NCBI RefSeq assembly: GCF_028640845.1
Contig: NC_080540.1
Coordinates: 229,136,794-229,200,793, forward strand
Source: Ahaetulla prasina
Lineage: Eukaryota; Chordata; Lepidosauria; Squamata; Colubridae
DNA length: 64,000 nucleotides
Direction of reading: 5' to 3'
Of this stretch, positions 10,432 through 22,821 are shown piece by piece. The translations under genes were made by a program, and so were the position numbers. The notes below the pieces were generated by a model, which was given only the letters and a program-made list of their open reading frames with translations, made no database searches and had not been told where the DNA came from. The stretch's first letter is position 1. Each line of letters starts with the position of its first letter.

Positions 10432-12189
10432 CGGTATTTGATTTGGACAGGTTGTTGGGGAGGCTGAATGCCACCACATGTTTACTGGACCCGTGCCCCT
10501 CCTGGTTGGTGCTGGCCACGCAGGAGGTGACACGAGGCTGGCTCCAGGCGATTACGAGCGCTTCTTTGGTGGAGGGTGCCTTTCCGGCCGCCTTGAAAGA
10601 GGCGGTGGTGAGGCCCCTCCTCAAGAAGCCTTCCCTGGACCCGGCTGTTTTAGGTAATTATCGTCCGGTCTCCAACCTTCGCTTCGCGGCGAAGGTTGTT
10701 GAGAGTATGGTGGCATATCAGTTTCCCTTACACCTGGATGAAACTGTCTATCTAGACCCGTTCCAGTCCGGTTTCCGGCCCGGTTACAGCACGGAGACGG
10801 CTTTGGTCGCGTTGGTGGATGATCTCTGGAGGGCCAGGGATAGGGGTTGTTCCTCTGCCCTGGTCCTATTAGACCTCTCAGCGGCTTTCGATACCATCGA
10901 CCATGGTATCCTGCTGCGCGGGTTGGGGGGATTGGGAGTGGGAGGCACCGTTTATCGGTGGTTCTCCTCCTATCTCTCCGACCGGCCGCAGACGGTGTTG
11001 ACAGGGGCAGAGGTCGGCCCGAGGCGCCTCACTTGTGGGGTGCCGCGGGGATCGATCCTCTCGCCCCTTCTGTTCAACATCTACATGAAGCCGCTGGGTG
11101 AGATCATCAGTGGGTTCGTGTGAGGTACCAGCTGTGCGGATGACACCCAGCTGTACTTTTCACACGGACCACCCCAACGGTTATCAAGTGCTGTCCCGGT
11201 GCCTGGAGGCCGTCGGGTCTGGATGGGGAGAAACAGGCTCAAGCTCAATCCCTCCAAGACAGAGTGGCTGTGGATGCCGGCATCCCGGTACAGTCAGCTA
11301 AATCCGCGGCTGGCCATCGGTGGCGAGTCATTGGCCCCCGTGGAGAGGGTGGGCAACTTTGGCGTCCTCCTGGGTGAGCGGCTGTCTCTAGAAGATCATT
11401 TGGCGGCCGTCTCCAGGAGAGCGTTCTACCAGGTTCGCCTGGTGCGCCAGTTGCGCCTTTCTGGACCGGGAGGCCCTATGCACGGTCACTCACGCCTTGT
11501 GACGTCTCGCCTGGATTACTGCGCTCTCTACATGGGGCTTCCTTGAAGGGCATCCGGAGGCTGCAGTTAGTTCAGAATGCGGCGGCGCGCGTGATAGACG
11601 GAGCCCTCGTGGCTCCCGCATAACACCCATCCTGCGCAGGCTGCACTGGCTACCTGTGGCCTTCCGGGTGCGCTTCAAGGTTTTGGTGACCACCTTTAAA
11701 GCGCTCCATGGCATAGGGCCGGGTTATCTACGGGACCGCCTACTGCGACCAGATACCTCTCACCGACCCGTGCGCTCTCACAGAGAGGGACTCCTCAGGG
11801 TGCCGTCAGCTAGGCAGTGTCGGTTGGCGACGCCCAGGGGAAGGGCCTTCTCTGTGGGGGCTCCCACCCTCTGGAACGAACTCCCCCCAGGACTCCGTCA
11901 ACTTCCTGACCTTCGAACCTTTCGTCGCGAGCTCAAGACACATTTATTCATCTGTGCAGGACTGGCTTAGATTTTAAATTTAGAGGGTTTTTAAATTGAT
12001 TTTAATATTTATATTTTATATTTATATTTCTATTTTTAATAATTCGGGCGCTAGAATAAGTTTTTTAAGGATTATTTTAATTTGTATATTGATGTTTTAT
12101 ATGCCTGTGAACCGCCCTGAGTCCTTTGGGAGATAGGGCAGTATATAAATTCGAATAATAAATAAATAAATAAATAAATAAATAATAAC
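10432..12189 (+). mobile_element. L2-like LINE, 5'-truncated
   Basis: GC-rich block standing out from AT-rich flanks. It encodes RT and C-terminal parts of an L2-type ORF2. The 3' UTR begins near 11971 and ends in gaaccgccctgagtcctttg, then agatagggcagtatataaat and an (AAAT)n tail at about 12157-12189. The endonuclease domain is missing. I could not find a clear target duplication. The tail resembles those of the SINEs at 7940 and 27683. Confidence 0.9.
10443..11970 (+). pseudogene. L2 reverse transcriptase pseudogene
   Basis: Frames join in the order 10443-11123, about 11130-11546, then 11656-11970. The first contains LKKPSLDPAVLGNYRPVSNL, motif A as LLDLSAAFDTIDHGIL and TCGVPRGSILSPLLFNIY. 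The catalytic YADD box falls at the first break near 11120-11135: the frame shifts and the tyrosine codon is lost, leaving CADDTQLYF. The second contains RLKLNPSKTEWLW, a hallmark of L2. The third contains RLHWLPVAFRVRFKV and TLWNELPPGLRQLPDLRTFR, the usual L2 C-terminus. Two or more indels plus stops make it non-functional, but long open stretches suggest a moderately young insertion. Confidence 0.9.
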
Positions 12190-13440
12190 AGAGAAAAAAA
12201 TGCACAAGAGATGTTTTGCCTTGTGTCTTGCATCAAATCCTGTACACTCGCAAAATCCTTTGACAATTCGGATGCATTTTTTTTCTATAGCTTTTAATTC
12301 AGACTTTCTGCAAATTGTTAAGATTTCATGGACATTGGGTTTCCCTTTCCATAATTTAATCTGGGAATTATGACAGATCTAGTACTATATATCTGCAAAA
12401 CATTAGTTGAAGATGACTGCCTTGCTCCATTTTCTAATCATTGCTAAAATGTTTTGTCAGCTGTGCTTAAAGAAAAAAAGATAATTATTCTTTACACTTG
12501 ACATTAAAATGCTTCTTGAACATTTTAAATCTTGTCATTATTAATGGTAATCATTTATCATTACCTTATGAAACATTGGTTTTAATTAGTGTTTGTGTAT
12601 CCCACTATTAAAATATCTTTTAGGGAAAACTGAATTACTATAGCATTATAATGTTACAGCATGATGTCACTTTTACTAACAAAACATTTTATCTAAAAAG
12701 AATTTTGGCTGTGAAAGACCAATTAAGAATAAACAGGGTGATAAATAGCATCCACTAAAACATGGATCATTATAGTGGGTGCTATTTAAAAAGTGCTGAG
12801 CATCAAATACCTGCTCAAGGGAACTGGAACTTGTGCATCCTCATCCTCCACAGCTAAATCACACCTATTATTGTGGTGTGATATCAGAAGCTATAAACTG
12901 AAAGATGCTGTTATTTGTAATTTCGTCTGTGGCTTACACCCAAAGAGGTTGAACTGGTAATCCTAAGAACCATCTAACTGGGAGTGGCTTAATTCTTTAT
13001 CAGATTTACTTTACAAAATGCAGATGTTGTAGAACAAGAATTCTATGCTTTAAGCCTTGTTTGCAGTAAAAATAAAGTTAATAGCTATGACATTCTTCGT
13101 CCTATCTCCAAGATCAACTTGCAATCCAGACAGCAACTGCATAGCTGAAGTATGATGAGGTGGTCAGATTTAGTAATGATCAAATGCTGGCTTTGCTCCC
13201 TCTCCTACGCATACTCATTCTACGGGGAACAAATGTAGAGGATATAAATAACGAAATTGTTAGATCCTTACCTGAAAGCTACATGCTTGATATGTTCATA
13301 TACAGTAGTATGCAAAAAAAAAAAAGGGGGGGGGCAACAAATGAGAAGTTTCCTAGGCTCCAGCCAGAGTAATTAATGCCAAGGAGCTATGGGAGTTGTA
13401 GTCTAAAGTACATGGAGGCTAGTTGTCCCGCCAATGTATT
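12190..13440. other. No recognised gene; A/G homopolymer run
   Basis: AT-rich DNA. An A-run followed by a G-run lies at about 13314-13333. Around 13385-13400 ggagctatgggagttgtagt resembles one arm of the foldback MITE family, but only one arm is visible. Confidence 0.45.
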
Positions 13441-13655
13441 TTCATTTGATTTGATTTAATTTATTCCTATATTATTATCCATGTTAAGCATCATCTTGTA
13501 TATTCATGTTACATATGTATTAACATTTATGATTGGCTCCTATGTATTATAATTTTTATTATTGTAATTGTTTTCATATTATTTTTAATTTCGTTAGCAG
13601 CCCAGTCACTTGTTGATATGAACTGGCTTGCAAATTGAATAAAAATAAAATGTAA
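13441..13655 (+). mobile_element. Possible LINE 3' tail
   Basis: The end, gcagcccagtcacttgttga then aactggcttgcaaattgaat and aataaaaataaaat, has the layout of L2/CR1-clade 3' tails. No coding part is seen. Low confidence. Confidence 0.35.
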
Positions 13656-15612
13656 TTAATACACTTCAGGAAAAAAAGAGAATCAATTAATAATAGCTAT
13701 TTGATCAATGACTAGCAAAAACTTGCCAAACTGATCAAATACTCTTTTGAATCAGCTTCTATTTTAATCCTATGTAACTGGATAATTGGAGATAATCAGT
13801 ATTTCATATTTCAATGCAGAATGCATTTACATCTAAGCACAGTATAGATATCTATACTTGAATTACAATGTTTTCCAAAGAACATCATTTTACAGGAAAC
13901 CCAATTCTTCAAAAGACTCTTAAAATAAACAATAGGTAATTATCACTTCCAGGCAACATGTAATTACAAAGTATTATATATAAACAATTATATTCTAAAA
14001 ATAATATCTTGAATGTTTTATTTAAAAAGTTGCCCTGAGCATTTCAAAATGAGATGCCTAAAATTATTAATTGGAATGGATGGTAGTAAACAAGTACCTG
14101 AAAGTACATCATCAATTGATTAACATTTTTATTATTCCCTCCTCTCAGGTTTGAATTTTCTATACAAAGAAGATAAAGTTATATATACAAAATATGAAAA
14201 TACTGTTTTAAGAAACTACATTTCTACTTGGAAATCAACATTTGCTATGTCTGTGAAAACATAGAAATTCAGTGTGATATGTGTGCAATGGCATTTTCAC
14301 TCGCATCCCAAATCACCTATCTGAAGGTTGCATGAATTAAATGGAGTAATAAGAGTTGAGGATACCCAGCTGCTTGATGACAAATCTGATGCCAGCAATA
14401 AGTTGCTGCTGAAGCTTCCCAAGCAAGGTGGCCAGGATGGCCCCAAAGAGTTTAAAGGAACTCTGGGAAAATCAGTATGGTGGACAGAATGCCAAGCAGC
14501 GGAATGGCTGCTAAAGTGCCAGAGACACTGTTAATTTTATTTCTTGCCTAGGCTGGGAGGGATGTCTAAGTAAACAAAGAAGGTCAAAAATCCTGAATGA
14601 GGAAGTCTTCTAGCTGTAAATGAAAGAAATAGCTGTGGAAAATTAAATAGGATTCTTTTTCTGCATCAGCCGCTATCATTGAGACTGAATTGAGGAGATG
14701 GGAGAAACGAAACAATGCTAAATAAGATTTGTCACCTGACAGGCTTGGATAAATTTTAAATAAATTTTAAATAAATTTATTTAAAATTTTAAATAAATTT
14801 TAATACAGGTTTTTGAAGAAAATTAAGATTTCGTGAAATCAACCAAATTACATTTTCTTGCCTAAATGGTGGGGGTTCTGTTGATCCTTCCCATGGAAAA
14901 AATTATCCATATTAAGGCAACCTTTTGAAGAGGCTGATTCAAAGTTGAAAAACATTCACAAACTTTGCAGGTGAGTTATAACTGATTTTGATGTTTGATA
15001 CTGAACATCAGAATATTTGTAGCTCAGGGTTGAACCATGGGGTTAGGTCTGCAAGAAAACAGCCATGTGTAGAGAAAACCAAGAACCCCATGATATTTAC
15101 AGGTTACTTAGGTTGCTAGCTGGCACTATTTTTTACATATCAAAAGCAAAATTGGTTCCTGAACATGACAATAAAATATATTCAAATCATTGTCAGTCCC
15201 TACATGGGTAAAAAGCATAGTTTGAGCTGTAGCAAATTACATTCATGAAAACTATTTGAAACCAAGGCTCAAGTTCTATGCTGATATTAGCAAATATACT
15301 ATTTCAGGCATGTTCTATATATTTGTGTACATTCCAAACTATAATAGATACTCATGCCTCACCAAACTTCAGTTTTAAAGGTCAGATTTAATTTCATGAC
15401 AACACTGGACAAGATAAAATCAGAAGATACTACTGGGAACATACACAGGCAGCAAACTTGGCAAATCAGAATATACTGCTACTTTCTATATTTATTAAAT
15501 ACAAAAACATTTAAATAAATTTATTTTTAATCAAGTCATTAAATGAAGATGTGTTTTTATTCTCAGGTAAATTATTACGCAAAATGATTCTTCCTGTTTA
15601 TCAAGCTTTGTC
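13656..15612. other. AT-rich unique DNA with a TTTAAAT palindromic tract
   Basis: No gene recognised. At 14750-14803 repeated aaattttaaat/atttaaaatt blocks form a perfect-looking AT palindrome. Confidence 0.45.
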
Positions 15613-15835
15613 TCGTAGTCTTCGACTTATGACTACAATTAAGCCCAAAATGTCCACTGCTAAGCAAGTTAAGTGAGTTTTGCTCATTTAATGACCTTTC
15701 TTGCCACAATTGTTAAGTGAATCACTACAGTTGTTAAGTTAGAAACACAGTTGTTAAGTAATTCTGGTTTCCCCATTGACTTTGCTGATCAGAAGTTCAC
15801 AAAAGATGGTCACATGACCTTGGGATGGCCGATAT
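15613..15835 (+). mobile_element. TA-flanked MITE family, copy A (truncated)
   Basis: Starts with cgtagtcttcgacttatgac, then attaagcccaaaatg and repeated ttgttaagtgaatcact units as in the copy at 28101. The right end is missing. Confidence 0.75.
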
Positions 15836-15878
15836 CTGTTGGGCAGTGTTAGCCTTTAGGACTGAGTGACCAAGGTTC

Positions 15879-16504
15879 TAGAGAACAGATTTCCTGATGT
15901 TTTACTGACAACTGTGGCTGGCATCTTCAGAGACAAAGTGGTTTCCTATGTACAGTAGACCACAGGCCTCTTGATAGCCAGGTGTCCTGACTTCTGATTG
16001 GCCTTTGGCTGATCTGGTTTCTGATTGGTTCTTTGTGTCCGATGCTGACTGGTTGTTTGATGATGTTGATTTTGGATTGATCAGCTGTTTGTGCCAGTTT
16101 CTGTTTGGCCATTTTTGAATGCTAATTTCTGATTGTTTCTTATTTTGTGCTGGGTTCTGTTTGATTAGTCTGACCAGCTGAGACCTGATTGGGTCCTTGT
16201 CCAGGCAAGTTTCTGGTTTGGCTACTTTGGAAAACGGATTCTTGATTGATCCTAAATTGGGGCAGGATCTTGGTGTAGTACAAGCAGGTAACCAGACTTC
16301 ATTCATTTTCAGTTTTTCTTCTTTCTTGCTGAAGCTGTTAAGATGTTTGTGGATCTCAATAGGCTCTTTATGCAGGTGTATGTATTGTAGCCATCTGATG
16401 TGCTGTTGTCTGCTCAGTTGCTTGTGGTCTACATAGCAGACCACTTTCGCTATGAAAATGCTATCCACAACTGCCAACAAAATGTCTGGAAATCTGTTCT
16501 CTAC
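15879..16504 (-). mobile_element. Penelope-like element fragment with inverted ends
   Basis: A minus-strand frame of 192 codons (16480-15902) contains AKVVCYVDH, then EPIEIHKHLNSFSKKEEKLK and NEVWLPA. This resembles the region after the GIY-YIG endonuclease in vertebrate Penelope-like retroelements (typical form REAIEI.KH.NN.N). That assignment is from memory and is inference. The two termini, about 15879-15920 and 16464-16504, are inverted complements of about 40 bp sharing agagaacagatttcc. The open frame runs almost to the left end and shows no RT motif. Confidence 0.5.
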
Positions 16505-16838
16505 ACCATGGTCACTAATTTAAAACCTTTCCTTATTCAGCACTATACACTGTCGGGTAACTAATCCTTGAAATGTTAGTATTATTTAGATTTGATCAGT
16601 TTTTACCAGGTTCCTTACCTGCTGCCATCACAATGGAACAAGTGTGAGGTGGGATAGGTAGTAGGGGTATAGCTACAGTAAGAGAAATACAATAATTAAT
16701 TAATCAAAATATAATTACTGAATGCTGAGAAAGTATTCAGATTTTTCTAAGTATATTTAAAAGTTATTATATGATAACTAAAACAAGCCACCTAACAACT
16801 TGCCTACCAATTTGATTTTTATCTTGCCTTTGTAAGGC
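16505..16838. other. No recognised feature
   Basis: Short AT-rich stretch between two elements. Confidence 0.4.
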
Positions 16839-16839
16839 A

Positions 16840-17025
16840 AGGCAGCAAATATACATAATATTCCTTCCTCCTATTTTCTCTACAACAGCAACTCTATGAA
16901 GTGTGTTGGGCTGAGAAGGAGTAAGTAGCCCAAAATCATCTAGCTGGCTTTCATCCCTAAGGATAAGAACTCCAGTCTCCTGGTTTCTAGGCCAACACCT
17001 TAACCACTATACCAAACGCATTTGC
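16840..17025 (-). mobile_element. tRNA-derived SINE, same family as at 100
   Basis: The minus strand gives an A-box-like tagtggttaaggtgttggcc, then gaaaccaggagactgg and a decayed B-box region. The body on the plus strand has gtgttgggctgagaaggagt, parallel to the copy at 100-475. This copy is uninterrupted, which shows where the hairpin entered the other copy. Confidence 0.75.
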
Positions 17026-17256
17026 TATTATACAAAAAATTGTACTGAACAACACCAGTGCAATTAAAATTAAAGCTATCCTTCACTCCATGCTTCCGTC
17101 ATTCTAAAAAATTCGAAAGCAACGAAATGCAAAAACTGAAGCTGTAGCTTCTCAAAAGAGCATCATTTAAACAAACTACTATTTTTACTTTTGTCAAGTT
17201 CAAAGCCTACCATTTTTACACCTAGCATGCAATTTATCTGAAAGCAAAGTCTAATC

Positions 17257-17628
17257 CAGGGGTGTCAAACTCAAGGCCCAGGGGCCGGATCTGGCCCATG
17301 GGGTGCTTAGATCTGGCCTGCAGGGCCGCCCTGGAAACAGCATAGAATTGGCTCACAGTGCCTCTGCCAGCAAAAACAGCTCGGGAGGGTTGCAGGCAGC
17401 CCTTGCGAGCTCCATTTTCGCTGGCAGAGGGTTGCAGGAGGCCGTCGCAACCCAAAACAGAGCTTGGGAGCCCATTTTTGCTGGCAGAGCACTCGGGCCA
17501 CCACAGATGCCCCCAACCTGAGTTATGTCAAGCTGGCCATGCCCACCCTGACCACACACACACCGCCCCGCCCAGGTCAAACACCACCCTAATGCAGCCT
17601 TCAATGAAATCTGAGTTTGACACCCCTG
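17257..17628. mobile_element. hAT-like MITE with perfect 17-bp TIR and 8-bp TSD
   Basis: Termini caggggtgtcaaactca and tgagtttgacacccctg are exact inverted complements. The 8-bp target duplication gtctaatc is perfect (17249-17256, 17629-17636). The GC-rich interior (ggccggatctggcccatgg and repeated ctggcagag blocks) has no transposase frame; open frames on both strands here are by-products of base composition. Confidence 0.93.
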
Positions 17629-17636
17629 GTCTAATC

Positions 17637-19757
17637 CATCTAGCACAATGCCTACCATTCCATAATCAAAACAGGAAACTAGTACCTCAGCAAACTCTAA
17701 AACTGTAATTTATGCCTATAGCATCAGCACAATGTTAAAAATAACAGTCCTACAAAATTCTGCAGCTGCTTATTTATACAACCTGTCATTCTTCTTTACA
17801 TTTTTGAAAATGCAATGAATCTATAAGGTTTATTGAAGAAATTTTAGGACTATTTGGAGCACACAATAGAAACATTGTTGTTCAAATGGACAAAAAGACA
17901 GAAATATACAAATGGTACTCATTCAAAAAATTTCTAACCTATATTTACCATTCAAAGTTAGATGATTTGAGGATCTTTCTGAAATATTAAAATATGATCA
18001 AAAATTTGATATGCATATGTTGCATATAAATTGATAGCGTTTGTTTACCAACTCTTAATTTTAATTGTGTAGTAGTTAGCATAGGCTCATTATTCCCTAG
18101 AAAAGTCTGCATTAAAAGTGAATCTAAATAAATAATCAAATATAAAATTACAATGTTGCTAAAATTGACGCTTCTAGTAATTGCAGTTACACAATGAACA
18201 GAATATTAAATAACATCTCTTATACAGGCACTTCTAAGGTTTATTTATCAGTATGACTCCAATCATGTGGGGTCACTTTCAGCTATCTCTGAATTAATTT
18301 TTTATTTTACATTATTCCACAATTCCATAATTTTAATCCAGTTTTTTATTTTTAAGAACAGGATATTTAATTATATTATATTATATATTATATTTATTTA
18401 TTATTGGAAAAACAGCATCTACATTATAGCTATCCAATTTCTCACCTCTATGGCTTGGATTCTCCTTTGTCAGTCAAAATACAGTATCAAAAAGAGAGCA
18501 CTTTCCTAGTTCTGGGTTAAAGCTGATTTGCAACTAGTCACCAGCAGTTCAAATGCTTACTCACAATTCAGAGACGTGATCATGTATCATGTTCCCTTAA
18601 AATTGTATAAGGAATAATGGACCTATGCTGCACCGTTACCAGCAGAGGACAGAATGCAAGCTTTTAGTACATTGCAACTCCATGGCAATTATTTCCACAT
18701 TATTTGCCAATATTGTACCTGAAAAATACCAACCTTCTAACAGCCAAGGGCCCTTCCCTGAGAAATTGTTTATCAAGCTAGCTCTAGCATTTATTGGCTT
18801 CATTCTTGGATATCAATTACCAGCTAGAATAAAGTGTGTGTAAGGTCAGCAGTTCTGCATAGCCTGTCCTTCCACCCTCTTCTCAGAGCTGTTCGAACCG
18901 AGGAAAAGATAGATCTCATCAAATAGACATTTTCTCTCCCATCATCTACAATTCTGCTGACACACACACACACATACACCTTACTGCAGAAACAAGTCCC
19001 CAAGGGCACGTAGAGAACTTGCAGAATTGGATACACATAAATCTCACTATTTTTAGCTGAACTTGGGAGGGGAGATAAAGCCAATGGGTAAAATTTTCCT
19101 CTCTTTCAATGCTATGGCAAGCACATAGATATCAAATCTCACCTTTGTATACATGAATGCATAATCAGTGATTCCAGATCTTTACAGAGCACTGGCACCA
19201 AGCTATTTTCCAACCATCTTCTCTTGGTATTACTCAATGGTATCATTTGGGGAGGAGCTACTGGTTACTGTATTTTCATGAGGTACAGAAAATGGAAGCC
19301 AGGAAATGTTTCTTTATCATGTCATCAACATTACACCCAGCTTCACTTTGGAAATCCGACTATCGCCACCCCATCCCTCTTTGCTCTGGTGATTGCCTTC
19401 CACAAATTTGACCTTTGTCCCACATCTTAAGATACCTAGCCTGAAATTTTAAAATCTCCTGTAGGATGGCAAGAAAAATTACTCTGAAGTCCACAAGTCT
19501 TAAAGTTGCCACGGTTGGACACCCTGAACTATTTCATTCCATGCACCTTCTTTAGTCAAATCCAAGCAGCATGTGTTTTAAAATGCAGGCAGAAAGAAGA
19601 GGATTAGCCACATCCATGCCAATTATCACATTTCCAAAATAATTGCTGAGGCCCTGGTGATCCCTCCCTGAACAGCTTTCAGGGCTTCCCCAACTAAATT
19701 GCATAACATATACTTAAAAGGCACTTTATTTTTATGTTTCTATTTTGCCTATCTATA
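17637..19757. other. AT-rich unique DNA
   Basis: No exon or RNA gene recognised. Contains a TATTA-rich run near 18368-18404 and a short (CA)n near 18960-18977. Confidence 0.45.
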
Positions 19758-20140
19758 CAGGCAATCCTCGACAGTTCATTTAATAACCGTTCAAAGTTAC
19801 AACAGCACTGAAAAAGTGACTTATGACTATTTTCCACAGGCATGACCATTGCAACATCCCCACAGTCACGTGATCAAAATTAAGATGCTTGGAAACTGAC
19901 TCATATTTATGACGATTGCAGTGTCCCAGGGTCACGCAATCATCTTTTGCGGCCTACTGACAAGCAAGATCAATGGGGAAGCCAGATTCACTTATCAGAT
20001 CATAAATTAACAACTGCAGTGATTCACTTAACAACAGTGGCAAGAAAGATCATAAATTGGAGCAAAATTCACTTAACAACTGTCTCATTTAGCAACAGAA
20101 ATTTTGGGCTCAATTATGGTTGTAAGTCGAGAACTACCTA
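19758..20140 (-). mobile_element. TA-flanked MITE family, copy B
   Basis: Ends caggcaatcctcgac and gtaagtcgagaactaccta are inverted complements; TA lies immediately outside each end. Reverse orientation relative to the copy at 28101; the body includes cacttaacaac repeats. Confidence 0.88.
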
Positions 20141-20142
20141 TA

Positions 20143-21259
20143 ACAAACTAACACATAAGTATCAATGAATACAGGATTCTTGAATGTCTAAATTTTATTT
20201 AGCTAGGAACAGGTCATCCCGGAGTCTATGTGGTCACTAAAATCAACTTGGTGCCACCTAATCATTTAATCAGTCAAGAAACAGTAGACCAAAATCTATA
20301 GTATTAGATTAAACTATCCACTATTCTCTGAATTCATGTTCTGCTTTTAAAGCCTTTTTTCATATACTTTACTTACATTAGACAATTGGGCCAGTGTAGA
20401 ATTCTTATATGAACTTTCATGAAAGTGATGGAAGAATAAAGTAAACTGATTGCTCAGTGATTATTTAATAGTTGCCTTGCTATTCCCTAATTGGTTTGCC
20501 TTGACAACTTAAATAAATAGGGTTGTGATAAACAGGGTGCAATTGGCAGAAAGCAGATGGCAACTGAATCACTCTGTTAAGCTGCCAGTAAGAACATCCA
20601 TCATCTCACCAGTCATATTTCTTAGAGTTAGTTACATTAAAGTTCTTTAAGAAATTCTTGCTATAAACTTCAGGGTTGGTTGGCTAGGGCTACCTGATCT
20701 GGGCTGCAAAAATTTGGGCAACCACTACGTAGCCCCAAAGAAAATCTTATATATTTATACTGCCTTCTAGAAGTAACTGAATTTTTGTTGCTAGATCTAG
20801 TAAACCTAGGCTTGGAAAGATGTTAACTTATTGCTGTCTTTTTTTCCTAAACCCATGTTACACTCCTGGAGTATATTACATTACATTTGAGAATGAATTT
20901 CATTACATCTGAGAAATAACATTTGTTTACTGTGTTTATATTTTACTGGATTAAAAATTACTCTTGGCGGTTTATAACTTTTAAACCTGTCTATATTTAA
21001 AATCCATACATGAATCAAAATGAAATCAGGTGGGGCATGGAGATTAATAAACCAAGGACATTTAACGTGGGCACATTGAAGTCCATCAGAGGCAGGCTTG
21101 AAAGTAGTCTTATGGTCTTTTTCATTTTATTATTAATATATTGTATGTGTGGTTATGATAGTTAACTTAAAATCTTTGAATGTCTTTTCATACTCTATTG
21201 AACATAATGTTATCAGCCGAAAAGTTCTCTGAACTTGTATCCAGTCTTTTTGTGTCCTA
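20143..21259. other. No recognised feature
   Basis: Unique AT-rich sequence. Confidence 0.4.
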
Positions 21260-21270
21260 TAAGGCACCTT

Positions 21271-21630
21271 ATAGGGGACGCGGTGGCTCAGGGGCTAGGA
21301 CGTTGAGCTTGTCGATCGAAAGGTCGGCAGCTCAGCGGTTCAAATCCCTAGTGCTTCCGTGTAACGGGGTGAGCTTCCGTTACTTGTCCCAGCTTCTGCC
21401 AACTTAGCAGTTTCAAAAGCAAGTAAAAATGCAAGTAGAAAAAATAGGGACCACCTTTGGGAAGATAACAGCGTTCCGTGCGCCTTTGGTGTTGAGTCAT
21501 GCCGGCCACATGACAATGGAGACGTCTTTGGACAGCGCTGGCTCTTTGGCTTTGAAACGGAGATGAGCACCGCCCCCTAGAGTCGGGAACGACTAGCACG
21601 TATGTGCGAGGGGAACCTTTACCTTTACCT
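21271..21630 (+). mobile_element. tRNA-derived SINE with Bov-B-like tail (Sauria type)
   Basis: The head begins ggggacgcggtggctcaggg, with a B-box gcggttcaaatccc near 21337. The body includes gcgttccgtgcgcctttggt and gccggccacatgacaatgg. The tail, ctagagtcgggaacgactag then cacgtatgtgcgaggggaac, resembles Bov-B LINE ends (agtcgg.cacgact) and finishes in ACCTTT hexamers. An exact 11-bp target duplication taaggcacctt flanks it (21260-21270, 21631-21641). Sequence quality suggests a fairly recent insertion. Confidence 0.9.
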
Positions 21631-21641
21631 TAAGGCACCTT

Positions 21642-22134
21642 GGCAACCACATTCTGGCTTTGCTATACAGAAAATAAAGTTCCTAAAATGGATGCCAGAG
21701 GTGTAGAGACACGTCAAATGACTTGCTGAAGATTAATTCTAAACCAGTTCTAGAAATCCAAAAGTACAGTACCCATCCAAAGGAAGATATGGTTTCAGAT
21801 GTCACCATACCTAAGGTACTTCTAACCCAGCAAAAGTTGAAAGAGTTCAAGACTCTTCCTAACAATGGAACACCAATTCCAGCAAGTTGGTGTATTTGGA
21901 CCAGAGGGACAAGCAAGCTGATGAACAGATATTTTCACTTCCTATTCAGAGTAAGTTTTTAATCTCATTTTGTTTATTTAACATTCCTCTCACATTTAAC
22001 AGAGGCCCAACTGGCAGGGGGGAAATTATTAGAAGCATGAACCAAGTCGACAAATTATTACAGAAATTATGTTAATTTATTTAAGAGAAGACTCTCTTGG
22101 GGCCTTTGGAGTCTTCCAGAATGGAGTCTGCATC
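21642..22134. other. No recognised feature
   Basis: Unique sequence; the 79-codon frame at 21723-21962 is not recognisable. Confidence 0.4.
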
Positions 22135-22142
22135 ATTTAAAC

Positions 22143-22277
22143 TAAGGGTCTCCAATCTTGATCCCTTTAAGACTTGTGGACTTCAACTCCCAGAGTTCCT
22201 CAGCCAGCTTTGCTGGCTGAGGGACTCTGGGAGTTGAAGTCCACAAGTCTTAAAGGGACCAAGGTTGGAGACCCCTG
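22143..22277. mobile_element. Foldback hAT-like MITE, copy 1
   Basis: The whole 135-bp unit is an inverted repeat: arms carrying gacttgtggacttcaactcc and its complement flank a short centre near ccagctttgctgg. Termini taagggtctcc and ggagacccctg fit the family end CAGGGGTCTCC. The 8-bp duplication atttaaac is exact (22135-22142, 22278-22285). Confidence 0.92.
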
Positions 22278-22683
22278 ATTTAAACTGACTGGTAGAATAA
22301 TAGACACAAGCTTTTGTCACTTTTCAACAGTTCACTCTCTTTCTGAGCCTACCACATATTGTTCTGCCTATTTCCAGAAGATCCTCACCTTTCAGGAAAG
22401 GGTTTTCAAGGACAAGTTTCAAAGAAAAGGGAAAAACACTTTCTCTCAGGCTTCTGCTGTTCATTTGACTTACAAACCATACTATCATGACAGCAATCAT
22501 TTAGATCTAAACAAAATCTTGAGAAGTTCAACTGATCTGTTACTGGGAGTCTCTCCAGGAATTGGTGCACTGGAGAATGGTTCACATACTTCAACCCACT
22601 GAAAGCACATTCTAGAATTACAATGATGATTTGTTGGTGTAGGATAAAAATAGGTAAACATGAAACTTGCTGACAATCTACAC

Positions 22684-22821
22684 CAGGGGTCTCCAACCTT
22701 GGCAACTTTAAGACTTGTGGACGTCAACCCCCAGAATTCCTCAGCCAGCTAAGCTAAGCTGGCTGAGGAATTCTGGGAGTTGAAGTCCACTAGTCTTAAA
22801 GTTGTCAAGGTTGGAGACCCC
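22684..22821. mobile_element. Foldback hAT-like MITE, copy 2
   Basis: Same arms as copy 1, starting caggggtctccaacc and ending ggttggagacccc with the last TG lost. A clean target duplication is not visible. Confidence 0.88.

Noticed and set aside
17303..17708. Overlapping frames of up to 116 codons
   Set aside because: Inside a GC-rich hAT MITE with defined ends; no transposase motif.
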